32,102 nt of DNA from the NCBI GenBank assembly GCA_027451915.1, contig DAIDHU010000505.1, positions 1 through 32,102 on the forward strand, written 5' to 3'. Made by a program: the position numbers and the translations under genes. This document shows, one piece after another, positions 8,623-16,443 of this stretch (its first letter is position 1; each line of letters starts with the position of its first letter). This stretch comes from Thiomonas sp. GTDB taxonomy: Bacteria > Pseudomonadota > Gammaproteobacteria > Burkholderiales > Burkholderiaceae_C. Under the pieces are notes generated by a model. The model saw only the letters and a list, made by a program, of their open reading frames with translations. It made no database searches and was not told the origin of the DNA.

Positions 8623-8651
8623 TTGCGAGGTCCCGAACGCCGGGGGACAAT
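8623..8651 (+). promoter_or_regulatory. Sigma-70-type promoter before pterin dehydratase
   Basis: TTGCGA at 8623-8628 and GACAAT at 8646-8651 are separated by exactly 17 bases, and each matches the consensus at four of six positions. The start codon lies 65 bases downstream. The -10 and the bases after it (GACAATTCCCGCA) recur upstream of ubiU at 12865. Confidence 0.5.
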
Positions 8652-8715
8652 TCCCGCACGGTCCGGTACCGGCGGCATGTCCCGCGGTCGGCCGGCCATC
8701 CCATGGGAGGAGACG

Positions 8716-9129
8716 ATGCCGCAGCGTCGCGCAAACGCCCCCGGCGAGCGGGTCCACAGCTCGCAAGCCGTCGACGCGCATCTTCGCGCGCATTTGCCGC
8801 GCTGGTCGCGCGACGGCGACTGCATCCAGCGCCGCTATCGCACGGCGGGCTGGAAGGCCAGCGTGCTGGCCGTGGGCGCGGTGGCCCACCTGGCGGAAGC
8901 GGCCTGGCATCATCCGGAACTCATCGTGGGCTACGACCATGTGGTGGTGCGCCTGAGCACCCACAGCGCTGGCGGTGTGACCGACAAGGACTACGAACTC
9001 GCCGAGCGCATCGAGCAGCTTCTGACCTGGAATCCCGCGGGCCAGCCCGGCAGCGCGCTCGACGGCACCCCGGCCGACCCTCGCCACGCCTACCTGCCGG
9101 GCGACGACCCGCGGGCCGGCGCGACCTGA
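8716..9129 (+). CDS. Pterin-4a-carbinolamine dehydratase
   Basis: A 137-residue protein of the PCD/DCoH family, which dehydrates 4a-hydroxytetrahydrobiopterin during recycling of the pterin cofactor. The signature is clear: W at the start of the domain, AEAAWHHPELIVGYDHVVVR with the His-His-Pro-Glu active-site segment, then LSTHSAGGVTDKDYELAERI. About 30 extra residues follow the usual end of the family (about 105-115 residues), rich in Gly, Pro and Asp. GGGAGG five bases before the ATG fixes the start. No phenylalanine hydroxylase gene is next to it, so the partner enzyme cannot be named; a role in molybdopterin or folate side reactions has been proposed for some orphan members. Confidence 0.85.
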   Translation: MPQRRANAPGERVHSSQAVDAHLRAHLPRWSRDGDCIQRRYRTAGWKASVLAVGAVAHLAEAAWHHPELIVGYDHVVVRLSTHSAGGVTDKDYELAERIEQLLTWNPAGQPGSALDGTPADPRHAYLPGDDPRAGAT

Positions 9130-9193
9130 GTCCGCCCCCGGGGCACGGCTCTGCGCGTACGATGCAATGCTTTCCCCGCCACACCAGCATCCC

Positions 9194-10540
9194 ATGCCGC
9201 CAGAATCCCAGGACAGACCACTCGACGCCGTCGTCGCCTCGGTGCAATTGCCCGAGGTCAGCGACGGGGACTTCGAGTCCTCGCTGACCGAACTGCGCGA
9301 ACTGGCCAAGACCCTCGGCTACCGGGTGGTGCAGACCTTCACCCAGAAGCGCTCCAGCTTCGACACCACGGCCTACCTGGGCACGGGCAAGCGCGAGGAA
9401 GTTCGCGCCTACATCGAAAGCCAGGGTGGCAGCGGCCAGGACGAACGGTCGGGACATGCGACCACGCCCGAGCATGAGGGCATCCAGGTCCTGTTGATCG
9501 ACCACGAGATCTCGCCGTCCCAGGCACGCAACCTGGAAAAGGCCGTGGGATGCGAGGTGATGGATCGCACCATGGTGATCCTGGAGATCTTCCACCGCCA
9601 TGCGCGTTCGCGCGCCGCGCGCGCCCAGGTGGAGATCGCTCGCCTGGGCTACATGGCGCCGCGCCTGCGCGAAGCGGCCAAGCTGGCTGGCCCCCAGGGT
9701 CGCCAGCGCAGCGGCACCGGGGGCCGCGGGGCCGGCGAGTCGCACACCGAGCTGGACCGGCGCAAGATCCGCGATCGCATCGCCGAACTGCAGGCCGACA
9801 TCGAGGCCATGGGCACGGAGCGCCAGACCCAGCGCGCGCGCCGGCAGCAAGGCCAGGGCGTGGCCAGCGTGGCCCTGGTGGGCTACACGAACGCGGGCAA
9901 GTCCACGCTGATGCGCTCGCTCACCGGCAGCGAGGTGCTGGTGGCCAACAAGCTGTTCGCCACGCTGGACACCACCGTGCGCGTGCTGCATCCCGACAGC
10001 GTGCCGCGCGTGCTGGTCAGCGATACCGTGGGTTTCATCAAGAACCTTCCCCACGGCCTGGTGGAATCCTTCAAGTCCACGCTGGAGGAGGCGCTGGACG
10101 CTTCGCTGTTGTTGCACGTGATCGATGCCAGCGACCCCGGATTCGAGCGCCAGCGCCAGGTGACCGACGACGTGCTGGCCGAAATCGGCGCGCAGGACGT
10201 GCCGCGCATCCGGGTGTTCAACAAGATCGACCAGGTCGGCGATGCCCACAGGCGCCAGGAACTGGAGGCCGATCTGCGTTTGCGCTACCCCGGATGCATC
10301 GTGATGAGCGCTCGGCGCGCCGAGGACGTGGCTGCGTTGCGCTTGGTCATCCTGGACTTTTTCCGCAAGGACCTGGTCGAGTCCGAGCTGCGGGTGCCAT
10401 GGTCCGCGCAGCAGTTGCGTCGCGACATCTATGCGAACTGCGAGGTGCTGGCCGAGCAGTCCGACGAGGCGGGTGCGGTGTTCCGCGTGCGCGGCGAGGC
10501 CGCCACCATCGACGCGCTGCGCGAGCGCGCGGCCGGCTGA
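9194..10540 (+). CDS. hflX: GTPase HflX, ribosome-associated
   Basis: A 448-residue GTPase of the HflX family, which binds the 50S subunit and splits stalled or stress-inactivated ribosomes. The N-terminal HflX domain (about 15-190) contains 'LGTGK' and 'DRTMVILEIFHRHA', and is followed by a coiled coil with 'RRKIRDRIAELQ'. The G domain has G1 GYTNAGKST at about 230-238, G3 DTVGF and G4 NKID. An acidic Gly-rich insertion near residue 80-95 is longer than usual. Two in-frame ATGs compete, 9167 and 9194, and neither has a ribosome site. The later one is chosen because a TACGAT -10-like hexamer at 9158-9163 would place the transcript start between them. In most betaproteobacteria hflX follows hfq, which is not present here. 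Confidence 0.9.
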   Translation: MPPESQDRPLDAVVASVQLPEVSDGDFESSLTELRELAKTLGYRVVQTFTQKRSSFDTTAYLGTGKREEVRAYIESQGGSGQDERSGHATTPEHEGIQVLLIDHEISPSQARNLEKAVGCEVMDRTMVILEIFHRHARSRAARAQVEIARLGYMAPRLREAAKLAGPQGRQRSGTGGRGAGESHTELDRRKIRDRIAELQADIEAMGTERQTQRARRQQGQGVASVALVGYTNAGKSTLMRSLTGSEVLVANKLFATLDTTVRVLHPDSVPRVLVSDTVGFIKNLPHGLVESFKSTLEEALDASLLLHVIDASDPGFERQRQVTDDVLAEIGAQDVPRIRVFNKIDQVGDAHRRQELEADLRLRYPGCIVMSARRAEDVAALRLVILDFFRKDLVESELRVPWSAQQLRRDIYANCEVLAEQSDEAGAVFRVRGEAATIDALRERAAG

Positions 10541-10567
10541 ACCGGGCCGCCCGCCCGGGCAGCCCGT

Positions 10568-11380
10568 TCAGAGCCGCGCGCGCAGCGCCTCGACATGCGC
10601 GGCGAATGCCGCTTCGTCCAGCGTGCGCCGCTGCACCGCGGCCTGATGGTTGGCCGCGCCCAGCGGGCCCTCGGCCCAGTGCTGACGCGAGGCCGAGTCA
10701 TGGTGCAGGTGGAACAGGCGCGTACCCGCCACCGACCACCAGCGCACCCCCAGGCGCACGGCACGCCCCAGCAACTCGTCATCCTCCCCGCCCCACCCCT
10801 GGAAGGACGGGTCGAAGCCCCCGACGCGCAGGAAGGTCTCCCTGCGCATCAGGGTGATGCCCCCGGCGGCGCTCGCATACAGCATGTCCATGTCGGGCGC
10901 GAGGGGGTCCTGGACCCCGGCATAGGGCTGCAGGCAGGCGAAGTCCGCGGATTCGGCCAGGCGCTGGCGCAAGGCGCCGCCGACGTTCACCACCTGCTGG
11001 TACGGCGCCCACGCATCGGAGCGCTGCTCGTCCAGCAGATCGTCCACGCACAGCTTGAATACCTGCGGGTTGGCCACGACATCCGCATCGTGCAGGCACA
11101 GCACCGGCCCGCGGGCGGCGCGCACCCCGACATTGCTCGTGGCGCCTCGGGAAAAGCGCTGGGTATCGCACAGGAAAATGTGGCGCACCTTCGGATCGGC
11201 GAGCTCGGTCCACGCGAATACCGGGGCCCGGTCCGCCTCCACCAGCCACACCGTGTAGTCGCGATAGGTGCGGTCGAGATGACGCAGCACGGTGCGCAGG
11301 TTGCCGAGCCGCTCGGCGCTGGCGCCTCGGAAACTGATGATGATCTCGAGACCCCGAAGGTCGATGCGCGCCGTGCTCAT
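10568..11380 (-). CDS. Family 2 glycosyltransferase
   Basis: A 270-residue GT-A fold glycosyltransferase. The N-terminal strand LEIIISFRG, the metal-binding DAD at 98-100 in VLCLHDADVV, and the acceptor-side motif GWGGEDDE at 195-202 are typical of GT2 enzymes with a galactosyltransferase-like C-terminal part. It has no membrane segment and probably acts in the cytoplasm on a lipid- or protein-linked glycan; sugar and acceptor cannot be read from the sequence. ATG at 11380 is chosen because AGGAGG lies five bases upstream. It converges on hflX with a 27-base gap and has no other glycan genes nearby except the mutarotase 470 bases upstream on the same strand. Confidence 0.8.
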   Translation of the reverse strand: MSTARIDLRGLEIIISFRGASAERLGNLRTVLRHLDRTYRDYTVWLVEADRAPVFAWTELADPKVRHIFLCDTQRFSRGATSNVGVRAARGPVLCLHDADVVANPQVFKLCVDDLLDEQRSDAWAPYQQVVNVGGALRQRLAESADFACLQPYAGVQDPLAPDMDMLYASAAGGITLMRRETFLRVGGFDPSFQGWGGEDDELLGRAVRLGVRWWSVAGTRLFHLHHDSASRQHWAEGPLGAANHQAAVQRRTLDEAAFAAHVEALRARL

Positions 11381-11853
11381 GGCGCCTCCTGGCAAGGGCT
11401 CACGGACGCCCGCACAGGCTCCGGGGCGCAGCCCTGATGGCCGCGGGCCGGATGCCGCGGCCCTGCTGCCCGATTCAGGCCGCGCTCACGGCTGGCTGCT
11501 CGATGGATCACGACGATTCCCGGGCCTCGCGGGTCCAGGCCGGCCTGGCTCATTCCCGGCCCCCGTGGTCTGCCCGGCGCGCGAAGCGCGGCCTGCGCAG
11601 GCCGGCTTCCGGCCCGCGGCGAGGATCTTGCATGATCATGGTCCAGCTCCGTCGATTCCGCGCGCCGCGCACCGCCCTGGCGACGCCGCGCGCCAGCAAG
11701 CCGCCACATGACGCCGCCTGGCGTCACTCCGCCCCGCCTCGGACCCGCGGGTCTCATCGAGGGGTTGCGATCCAGCCTACCTGGGTCCGGGCGCTGCGCA
11801 AACCGCGCCGAAGCCGGTGCGCATCGCGGGGCGCGCCGTCTCGCGTACAGGCT
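11381..11853. other. Gene-free stretch rich in inverted repeats
   Basis: About 470 bases between the glycosyltransferase and the mutarotase with no convincing gene. Open frames crossing it are continuations of antisense frames. It contains several perfect palindromes: CGGCCTGCGCAGGCCG at 11589-11604, CATGATCATG at 11631-11640, TGACGCC-N4-GGCGTCA at 11709-11726 and GACCCGCGGGTC at 11742-11753. None is followed by a T-run, so none is a classic terminator. A promoter for the glycosyltransferase should lie here but was not identified. Confidence 0.5.
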
Positions 11854-12747
11854 TCAGGCGCCGGGAAACTCCAGCACCTGGTAGTGCGCCCCCAGCACAT
11901 GCTCGGCGCCGGGCGGCAGGGTGAGTCCGTCGCGTTCGACGTTTCCCGCCTCCACGCACAGCATGCGATCCCAGCTGGCCTCGCGCATGTCGGAGAGGGC
12001 CGCCGCGCCCTCGCGCCAGGGATTCCACACCACGGTACTGCGGGAGCCCTCCTTGCTCACGCGGATGCGCCGTCGCAACGCGGGGTCGTCCACGACACAG
12101 GCCGATTCGGTACCCACGAACATGCGGTCGATGGGACCATCGAAGGCCAGGGCTCCACGCTGCACCGAGTTGCGCATGGCGTCGAGCTTGTCCACGCAGG
12201 TGGCCCCGTCCAGCCCCGTCAGGCGCAGCCGGCGCACGTCGCCCACGCGCAGGTAGGCATGCAAGGCCTGGGTCATGCGCAGCGGGTGGGGTCCGCGGTT
12301 GCGCGTGTGCAGGCGCAGGCGCAGCGAATCGCCGACCTCCACCCCCAGCTCCAGCTCGGCGTGCCGCTCCGCCTCGCCAGCGTCCTGTGGTGCGACCAGG
12401 CGCAGTGTCAGGGCGATGGCGTCGCCAAGGCGCCGCGCCTCCTGCAGGATCCAGGGGCTGATGCGCGCGTAACCATGCGCGGGCGCGCCGGTCTGCTCCG
12501 GGTGCGGGCCGAACCAGGGCCAGCAGATGGGAATGCCTCCGCGCAACGCATGTCCCCGGCGATGGATCGCCGACTCCGACACCCACAGCAGCGGCTCGGG
12601 GCTCGAGGCACTGCGGTATTCCAGCAGCTGCGCGCCCTGCAGGCACAACACCGCGCTGCCCGCCGCGGCACGCACGTGCACGTAATCGAGATCCCCGGCT
12701 CCGCGCCGCGTATGGACCCCCTCGACGATCGGCGATTCGCTATGCAT
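11854..12747 (-). CDS. yeaD: D-hexose-6-phosphate mutarotase (YeaD family)
   Basis: A 297-residue cytoplasmic member of the aldose 1-epimerase superfamily, YeaD subgroup, which interconverts the anomers of hexose 6-phosphates. Its features are RGGIPICWPWFGPHP (about 69-83), HGYAR with catalytic His91, ALHAYLRVGD with His163 and Asp170, DK at about 186, WNPW at 241, and CVEAGN with the catalytic base Glu266. Length fits the subgroup (about 290-300). ATG at 12747 has GAGGG upstream. It may be co-transcribed with the glycosyltransferase, but the 470-base gap makes this uncertain. The divergent neighbour is ubiU. Confidence 0.87.
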   Translation of the reverse strand: MHSESPIVEGVHTRRGAGDLDYVHVRAAAGSAVLCLQGAQLLEYRSASSPEPLLWVSESAIHRRGHALRGGIPICWPWFGPHPEQTGAPAHGYARISPWILQEARRLGDAIALTLRLVAPQDAGEAERHAELELGVEVGDSLRLRLHTRNRGPHPLRMTQALHAYLRVGDVRRLRLTGLDGATCVDKLDAMRNSVQRGALAFDGPIDRMFVGTESACVVDDPALRRRIRVSKEGSRSTVVWNPWREGAAALSDMREASWDRMLCVEAGNVERDGLTLPPGAEHVLGAHYQVLEFPGA

Positions 12748-12827
12748 GCCCGGCCCTCGACGAACGGAAACGCCGATTCTCGCAGCACCGCCCTGGCGGC
12801 GCTTGGCGCGCCCCGACTGGGCATCGC

Positions 12828-12870
12828 TTGACCCCGGTCAAGACCTGTGCCGAGGATCCCGGCTGACAAT
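12828..12870 (+). promoter_or_regulatory. FNR-like site and -10 box before ubiU
   Basis: TTGACCCCGGTCAA at 12828-12841 is a perfect inverted repeat of TTGAC with a four-base centre, matching the FNR/Anr consensus at eight of ten half-site positions. GACAAT at 12865-12870 is the -10 candidate. The predicted transcript start near 12877 puts the site centre at about -42, the class II activator position; the -35 region is poor, which fits activator dependence. E. coli ubiUV is known to be FNR-controlled, so the inference is supported by pathway knowledge. Confidence 0.6.
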
Positions 12871-12934
12871 TCCCGCATGGTCGGGCGCGAGACCGTGCAT
12901 GGCTGTTGCCCGCCGCCCACCGATACCCTGTCCG

Positions 12935-13999
12935 ATGCCTGATTCTTCGTCTGACTTCGCCGGCGCGCCTTCCTCGCCGGCCTCCGATGCGGTCGCGCCG
13001 AAGGCGCCCGAGCTGGTCTGCCCGGCCGGCTCGCTGCGCGCCTTGCAACTCGCGGTGGACGCCGGCGCCGACGCCGTGTACCTGGGACTGCGCGATGCCA
13101 CCAACGCGCGCAATTTCGCCGGGCTGAATTTCGACGACAGCCAGGTCCGCGCCGGCGTGGACCACGCGCACGCGCGGGGCGTCAAAGTGCTCATGGCCCT
13201 GAACACCTTCGCCGACGCGGGCGACACGGGCCCCTGGCTGCGCGCCGTGGATCGCGCCGCCGAACTGGGTGCCGACGCGCTGATCGTGGCCGACACCGCG
13301 GTGCTGGCCCATGCCCGCCGGCATCACCCCGGCATGCGGCTGCATCTGTCGGTGCAGGCCTCGGCGACCAGCCACGCCGCCATCGAGTTCTACCGTCGGC
13401 ACTACGGCATCCAGCGCGCCGTGCTGCCGCGGGTGCTGACCCTGTCCCAGGTGGCGCATGTGATCCGCAACACCTCGGTGGACATCGAGGTGTTCGGTTT
13501 CGGCAGCCTGTGCGTGATGGTCGAGGGTCGCTGCCTGTTGTCGTCCTACGCCACGGGCTGTTCGCCGAACAATGCCGGAGTGTGCTCGCCGCCGGCAGCG
13601 GTGCGCTGGACCGAGCGCGACGGCACGGTGGACGCACGGCTCAACGACGTGCTGATCGATCGCTACGCGCCCTCGGAGCCGCGGGGCTATCCGACCTTGT
13701 GCAAGGGCCGCTTCCTGGTCGAGGGCCGGCGCGACTACGCGCTGGAGGAGCCCACCAGTCTGAACACCCTGGACATTCTTCCCCAACTGATCGAGGCCGG
13801 CGTGAAGGCCATCAAGATCGAGGGACGACAGCGCAGCCCCGCCTATGTCGCCGAGGTCACGCGGGTCTGGCGCGCCGCCATCGACCTGGCCGCATCGCGG
13901 GAGCGCTATGCGCCCCACGCGGACTGGACGGCCCGGCTGTCGCGCTGGGCCGAGGGCCAGCAGCACACGCTGGGGGCCTACGACAGGCCCTGGCGCTGA
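12935..13999 (+). CDS. ubiU: UbiU, O2-independent ubiquinone hydroxylation
   Basis: A 354-residue peptidase U32-family protein. With UbiV it carries out the ring hydroxylations of ubiquinone synthesis without oxygen, using prephenate as oxygen donor in E. coli. The four iron-sulphur cysteines are visible as C193, C200, C217 and C256; their spacing (7, 17, 39) is the same as in E. coli UbiU (C169, C176, C193, C232). The surrounding motifs SLCVMVEGRC, GVCSPP and YPTLCKGRF are typical, as is EVxGFGSLC. A fifth cysteine, C209, lies within the cluster region. The first about 25 residues are a Ser/Ala/Pro-rich extension. ATG at 12935 is preferred, though its ribosome site is weak; an in-frame ATG at 12899 is possible. 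It heads ubiUVT-thiM. Confidence 0.93.
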   Translation: MPDSSSDFAGAPSSPASDAVAPKAPELVCPAGSLRALQLAVDAGADAVYLGLRDATNARNFAGLNFDDSQVRAGVDHAHARGVKVLMALNTFADAGDTGPWLRAVDRAAELGADALIVADTAVLAHARRHHPGMRLHLSVQASATSHAAIEFYRRHYGIQRAVLPRVLTLSQVAHVIRNTSVDIEVFGFGSLCVMVEGRCLLSSYATGCSPNNAGVCSPPAAVRWTERDGTVDARLNDVLIDRYAPSEPRGYPTLCKGRFLVEGRRDYALEEPTSLNTLDILPQLIEAGVKAIKIEGRQRSPAYVAEVTRVWRAAIDLAASRERYAPHADWTARLSRWAEGQQHTLGAYDRPWR

Positions 14000-14033
14000 T
14001 GGTCCGGCGAGAACCCCACACACCTTGACATCC

Positions 14034-14999
14034 ATGCTCATCGATTCCGGCGCGCAGGCGCGCCGCGCCGAATTCAGCATCGGCGCGCTTTCGTATTGGT
14101 GGCCTCGCGCCGCCACACTGGCCTTCTACGCCGAGGTCGCCGACAGCAGCGCCAGCTGCGTGTTGCTGGGCGAGACCGTGTGCTCGCGCCGCACCGAGAT
14201 GAAGCCGGGCGACTGGCTGGCGCTCGCGCGCGAACTGCGCCAGGCCGGCAAGGAGGTGGTGCTGGCCACGCTGCCCCTGCTGAGCAGCGAGGCGGAATGG
14301 CGCGCGGTGCGCGACCTGGCGGGGCAGGAGGAGTTCATGGTCGAGGCTGGCGATGCTTCGGCGCTGCACGCGCTGGAGCAGGCCGCGCAGCAGCGCGGCG
14401 GCGCCTGCCGCTTCGTGCTCGGCCCGCACCTGAACGTCTACAACACGCAGGCGCTGCGCGAGCACGCCGCGCTGGGCGCCGTGCGCTGGGTGGCTCCGGT
14501 CGAACTCGCGGCCGAGGCCATCGGAAACGTGAATCCTCCGCGGGCGCGGGTGGTCGGTCCGCATGGAGAGATCGCCACCGAGGCCTGGGGATTCGGACGA
14601 CTCCCGCTGGCGATGTCGGCACGCTGCTTTACCGCGCGACACCACCGCCTGCGCAAGGACGCCTGTGATTTCCGCTGCCGCGACGACTCCGACGGCCTGC
14701 GCCTGGACAGCGGCGAGGGCCAGGCCTTCCTGTGCATCAACGGCACCCAGATCCAGTCCGCCGGCCTGCATGCCGTGCTGGGCGAATGGCCCGCGCTGCG
14801 CGCGGCCGGGGTCGGGCGCCTGCGCCTTTCGCCTTGCAGCCGCGGCTTCGCCGAGGTGCTGCGGACCTTCGATGCCGTGTGCAACGATGGCGCCGACCCG
14901 GCGGATGCGCTGGAACACCTGCGTGCCATGGACCTGCCGGGTCCCTTGGTGGACGGCTATGCCCGCGGCGCGCCGGGCATGTCGGCGGCACGCGCATGA
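14034..14999 (+). CDS. ubiV: UbiV, O2-independent ubiquinone hydroxylation
   Basis: A 321-residue U32-family partner of UbiU; the two form a heterodimer, each with a 4Fe-4S cluster. Four cluster cysteines are visible: C50 in GETVCSRR, and C198, C211 and C215 in the pattern ARC-x12-C-x3-C. The last spacings (13 and 4) equal those of E. coli UbiV. The FSIGALSYWWPR start and NVYNTQAL segment also fit. The ATG lies 34 bases after the ubiU stop with no strong ribosome site. Product acts in the cytoplasm under anoxia. Confidence 0.93.
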   Translation: MLIDSGAQARRAEFSIGALSYWWPRAATLAFYAEVADSSASCVLLGETVCSRRTEMKPGDWLALARELRQAGKEVVLATLPLLSSEAEWRAVRDLAGQEEFMVEAGDASALHALEQAAQQRGGACRFVLGPHLNVYNTQALREHAALGAVRWVAPVELAAEAIGNVNPPRARVVGPHGEIATEAWGFGRLPLAMSARCFTARHHRLRKDACDFRCRDDSDGLRLDSGEGQAFLCINGTQIQSAGLHAVLGEWPALRAAGVGRLRLSPCSRGFAEVLRTFDAVCNDGADPADALEHLRAMDLPGPLVDGYARGAPGMSAARA

Positions 15000-15018
15000 A
15001 CCCCTGGGAAGCGACACC

Positions 15019-15513
15019 ATGACCAGCAGAACCTGGCCTGACCCAGCCCCGGCGCAAGGCGCGCACGGCTGGCTGGACACCGTGGTCCTGGGCTGCGCGC
15101 GGCTTGCGCGCGGCGCCCCGCCCGGCCTGCGTGGCCTGGTGCGCGCGCTGCCGGTGCGGCCTCCGTCCTTCGCCCTCGCCCGCGTGCTCGACCGCTGGCT
15201 GCTGCCACGCCTGGACGCGGCGACCCGGCAGGCGCTGCGCGGCCCGACGGTCGAATTGGAGCTGCAGGACCTGGGGATCCGGGCCAGGCTGCGCCTGGGC
15301 GCGCGGGGCTTCGAGCCCGGCGACCAGTTGCCGGCCGTGACCATTCGCGGCGCGGCCGAGGCGCTGTGGCGCCTGGTGCGCGGCTGGGACGATGCCGACC
15401 GGTTGTTCTTCGAGCGCGAGCTGGTCATGGAAGGCGACACCGAGTTCGGCCTGCTGCTGAAGAACACGCTCGATGCCCTCGGCCCCCTGGGCGACGCAAG
15501 GCCGCGGCCATGA
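15019..15513 (+). CDS. ubiT: UbiT, SCP2-domain ubiquinone accessory protein
   Basis: A 164-residue protein with an SCP2 (sterol carrier protein 2) lipid-binding domain at about residues 50-155. UbiT is the anaerobic counterpart of UbiJ and is thought to bind the hydrophobic ubiquinone intermediates while UbiU-UbiV act on them. The diagnostic C-terminal segment is visible: DRLFFERELVMEGDTEFGLL followed by LKNTLDAL. The gene starts 19 bases after ubiV. Its stop codon overlaps the thiM start as ATGA. Unlike E. coli, where ubiT is divergent from ubiUV, all three genes run together here. Confidence 0.92.
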   Translation: MTSRTWPDPAPAQGAHGWLDTVVLGCARLARGAPPGLRGLVRALPVRPPSFALARVLDRWLLPRLDAATRQALRGPTVELELQDLGIRARLRLGARGFEPGDQLPAVTIRGAAEALWRLVRGWDDADRLFFERELVMEGDTEFGLLLKNTLDALGPLGDARPRP

Positions 15514-16394
15514 AGGGCACGACCAGCCTGTGCGCCGCGGACCTGTGGCAGGACCTGTGCGCGGTACGCGAAACCCAGCCCCTGGTGCACAACGTGACCA
15601 ATCTGGTGGTCATGCAGTTCAGCGCCAACATGCTGCTGGCCCTGGGCGCATCGCCCGTCATGGCCCATGCCGAGGAGGAGGTCGAGGACATGGCGGCGCT
15701 GGCGGGTGCGCTGGTGCTGAACATCGGCACGCTGTCCGCCCCCTGGCTGCGCGCGATGCACCTGGCGGCGCGCAGCGCGCGCGCGCACGGCAAGCCGGTG
15801 GTGCTGGATCCGGTGGGCGCCGGGGCCACCCGCTACCGGGATCGCGCGCTGCGCGAACTCCTCGACGACGGCTTCCCGGATGTGGTGCGCGGCAACGCCT
15901 CGGAGATCATGAGCGTGGCAGGGCTGACGCCGGGCACGCGCGGGGTCGACAGCCTGGCGGGCGCGGACGAGGCCGTGCCGGCCGCCCGCCGCCTGGCCGC
16001 GCGCACGGGGGGCGTGGTGTGCATTTCCGGGGCAAGTGACCATGTCGTGGATGCCCAGGGTCGCCATGCGGTGCTGTCCAACGGTCATCCCTGGATGACC
16101 CGGGTGACCGGCGTGGGATGTTCGGCCAGTGCGCTGGTGGCTGCGCTGGCCGCCGTGCAGCCGGACCGCTGGCGCGCCACCGTGGCCGCCATGGCCTACC
16201 TGGGCGTCGCGGGGCAATGGGCGGCCGAGCGCGTTCTCGCCCAAGACGCCGCAAGCGGCCCCGGCTCGAGTCTCGCAGGCAGGGCGGGCCCTCCGTCGGG
16301 CCTGGGCGGCTTTCAGGTCGCCCTGCTCGACGCCGTGCACCAGCTGGACGCGCGAACCTTCGAGCAAGGCCTGCGCCTGAGCCTGCCCGCATGA
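15510..16394 (+). CDS. thiM: Hydroxyethylthiazole kinase ThiM
   Basis: A 294-residue kinase that phosphorylates 4-methyl-5-(2-hydroxyethyl)thiazole in thiamine salvage. Family motifs are complete: HNVTN at 27-31, the Ala/Gly-rich ANMLLALGASPVMAHAEEE segment, VLDPVGAGATRYR at about 98-110, RGNASEI at about 127, and the catalytic TGVGCSASAL with Cys204. The length is somewhat over the usual 260-270 because of a Gly/Ser-rich insertion near 255-270. The start overlaps the ubiT stop (ATGA), so translation is probably coupled. No TPP riboswitch is seen before the operon, and thiD and thiE are not nearby. Confidence 0.92.
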   Translation: MKGTTSLCAADLWQDLCAVRETQPLVHNVTNLVVMQFSANMLLALGASPVMAHAEEEVEDMAALAGALVLNIGTLSAPWLRAMHLAARSARAHGKPVVLDPVGAGATRYRDRALRELLDDGFPDVVRGNASEIMSVAGLTPGTRGVDSLAGADEAVPAARRLAARTGGVVCISGASDHVVDAQGRHAVLSNGHPWMTRVTGVGCSASALVAALAAVQPDRWRATVAAMAYLGVAGQWAAERVLAQDAASGPGSSLAGRAGPPSGLGGFQVALLDAVHQLDARTFEQGLRLSLPA

Positions 16395-16396
16395 GC

Positions 16397-16416
16397 CCCG
16401 GCGCCTGCGCGCCGGG
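16397..16416. terminator. GC-rich hairpin between thiM and lysR
   Basis: CCCGGCGC-CTGC-GCGCCGGG is a perfect eight-base stem with a four-base loop, starting two bases after the thiM stop and lying between convergent genes. There is no T-run on either side. It could serve as a bidirectional, U-tract-less terminator or protect 3' ends. Confidence 0.4.
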
Positions 16417-16443
16417 CCGCGACGCGCGGCGCCCTCGCCGGCC

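Noticed and set aside
12700..12934. TPP riboswitch before the operon that contains thiM
   Set aside because: The conserved CUGAGA and ACCUGA-type segments are not present upstream of ubiU or ubiT.
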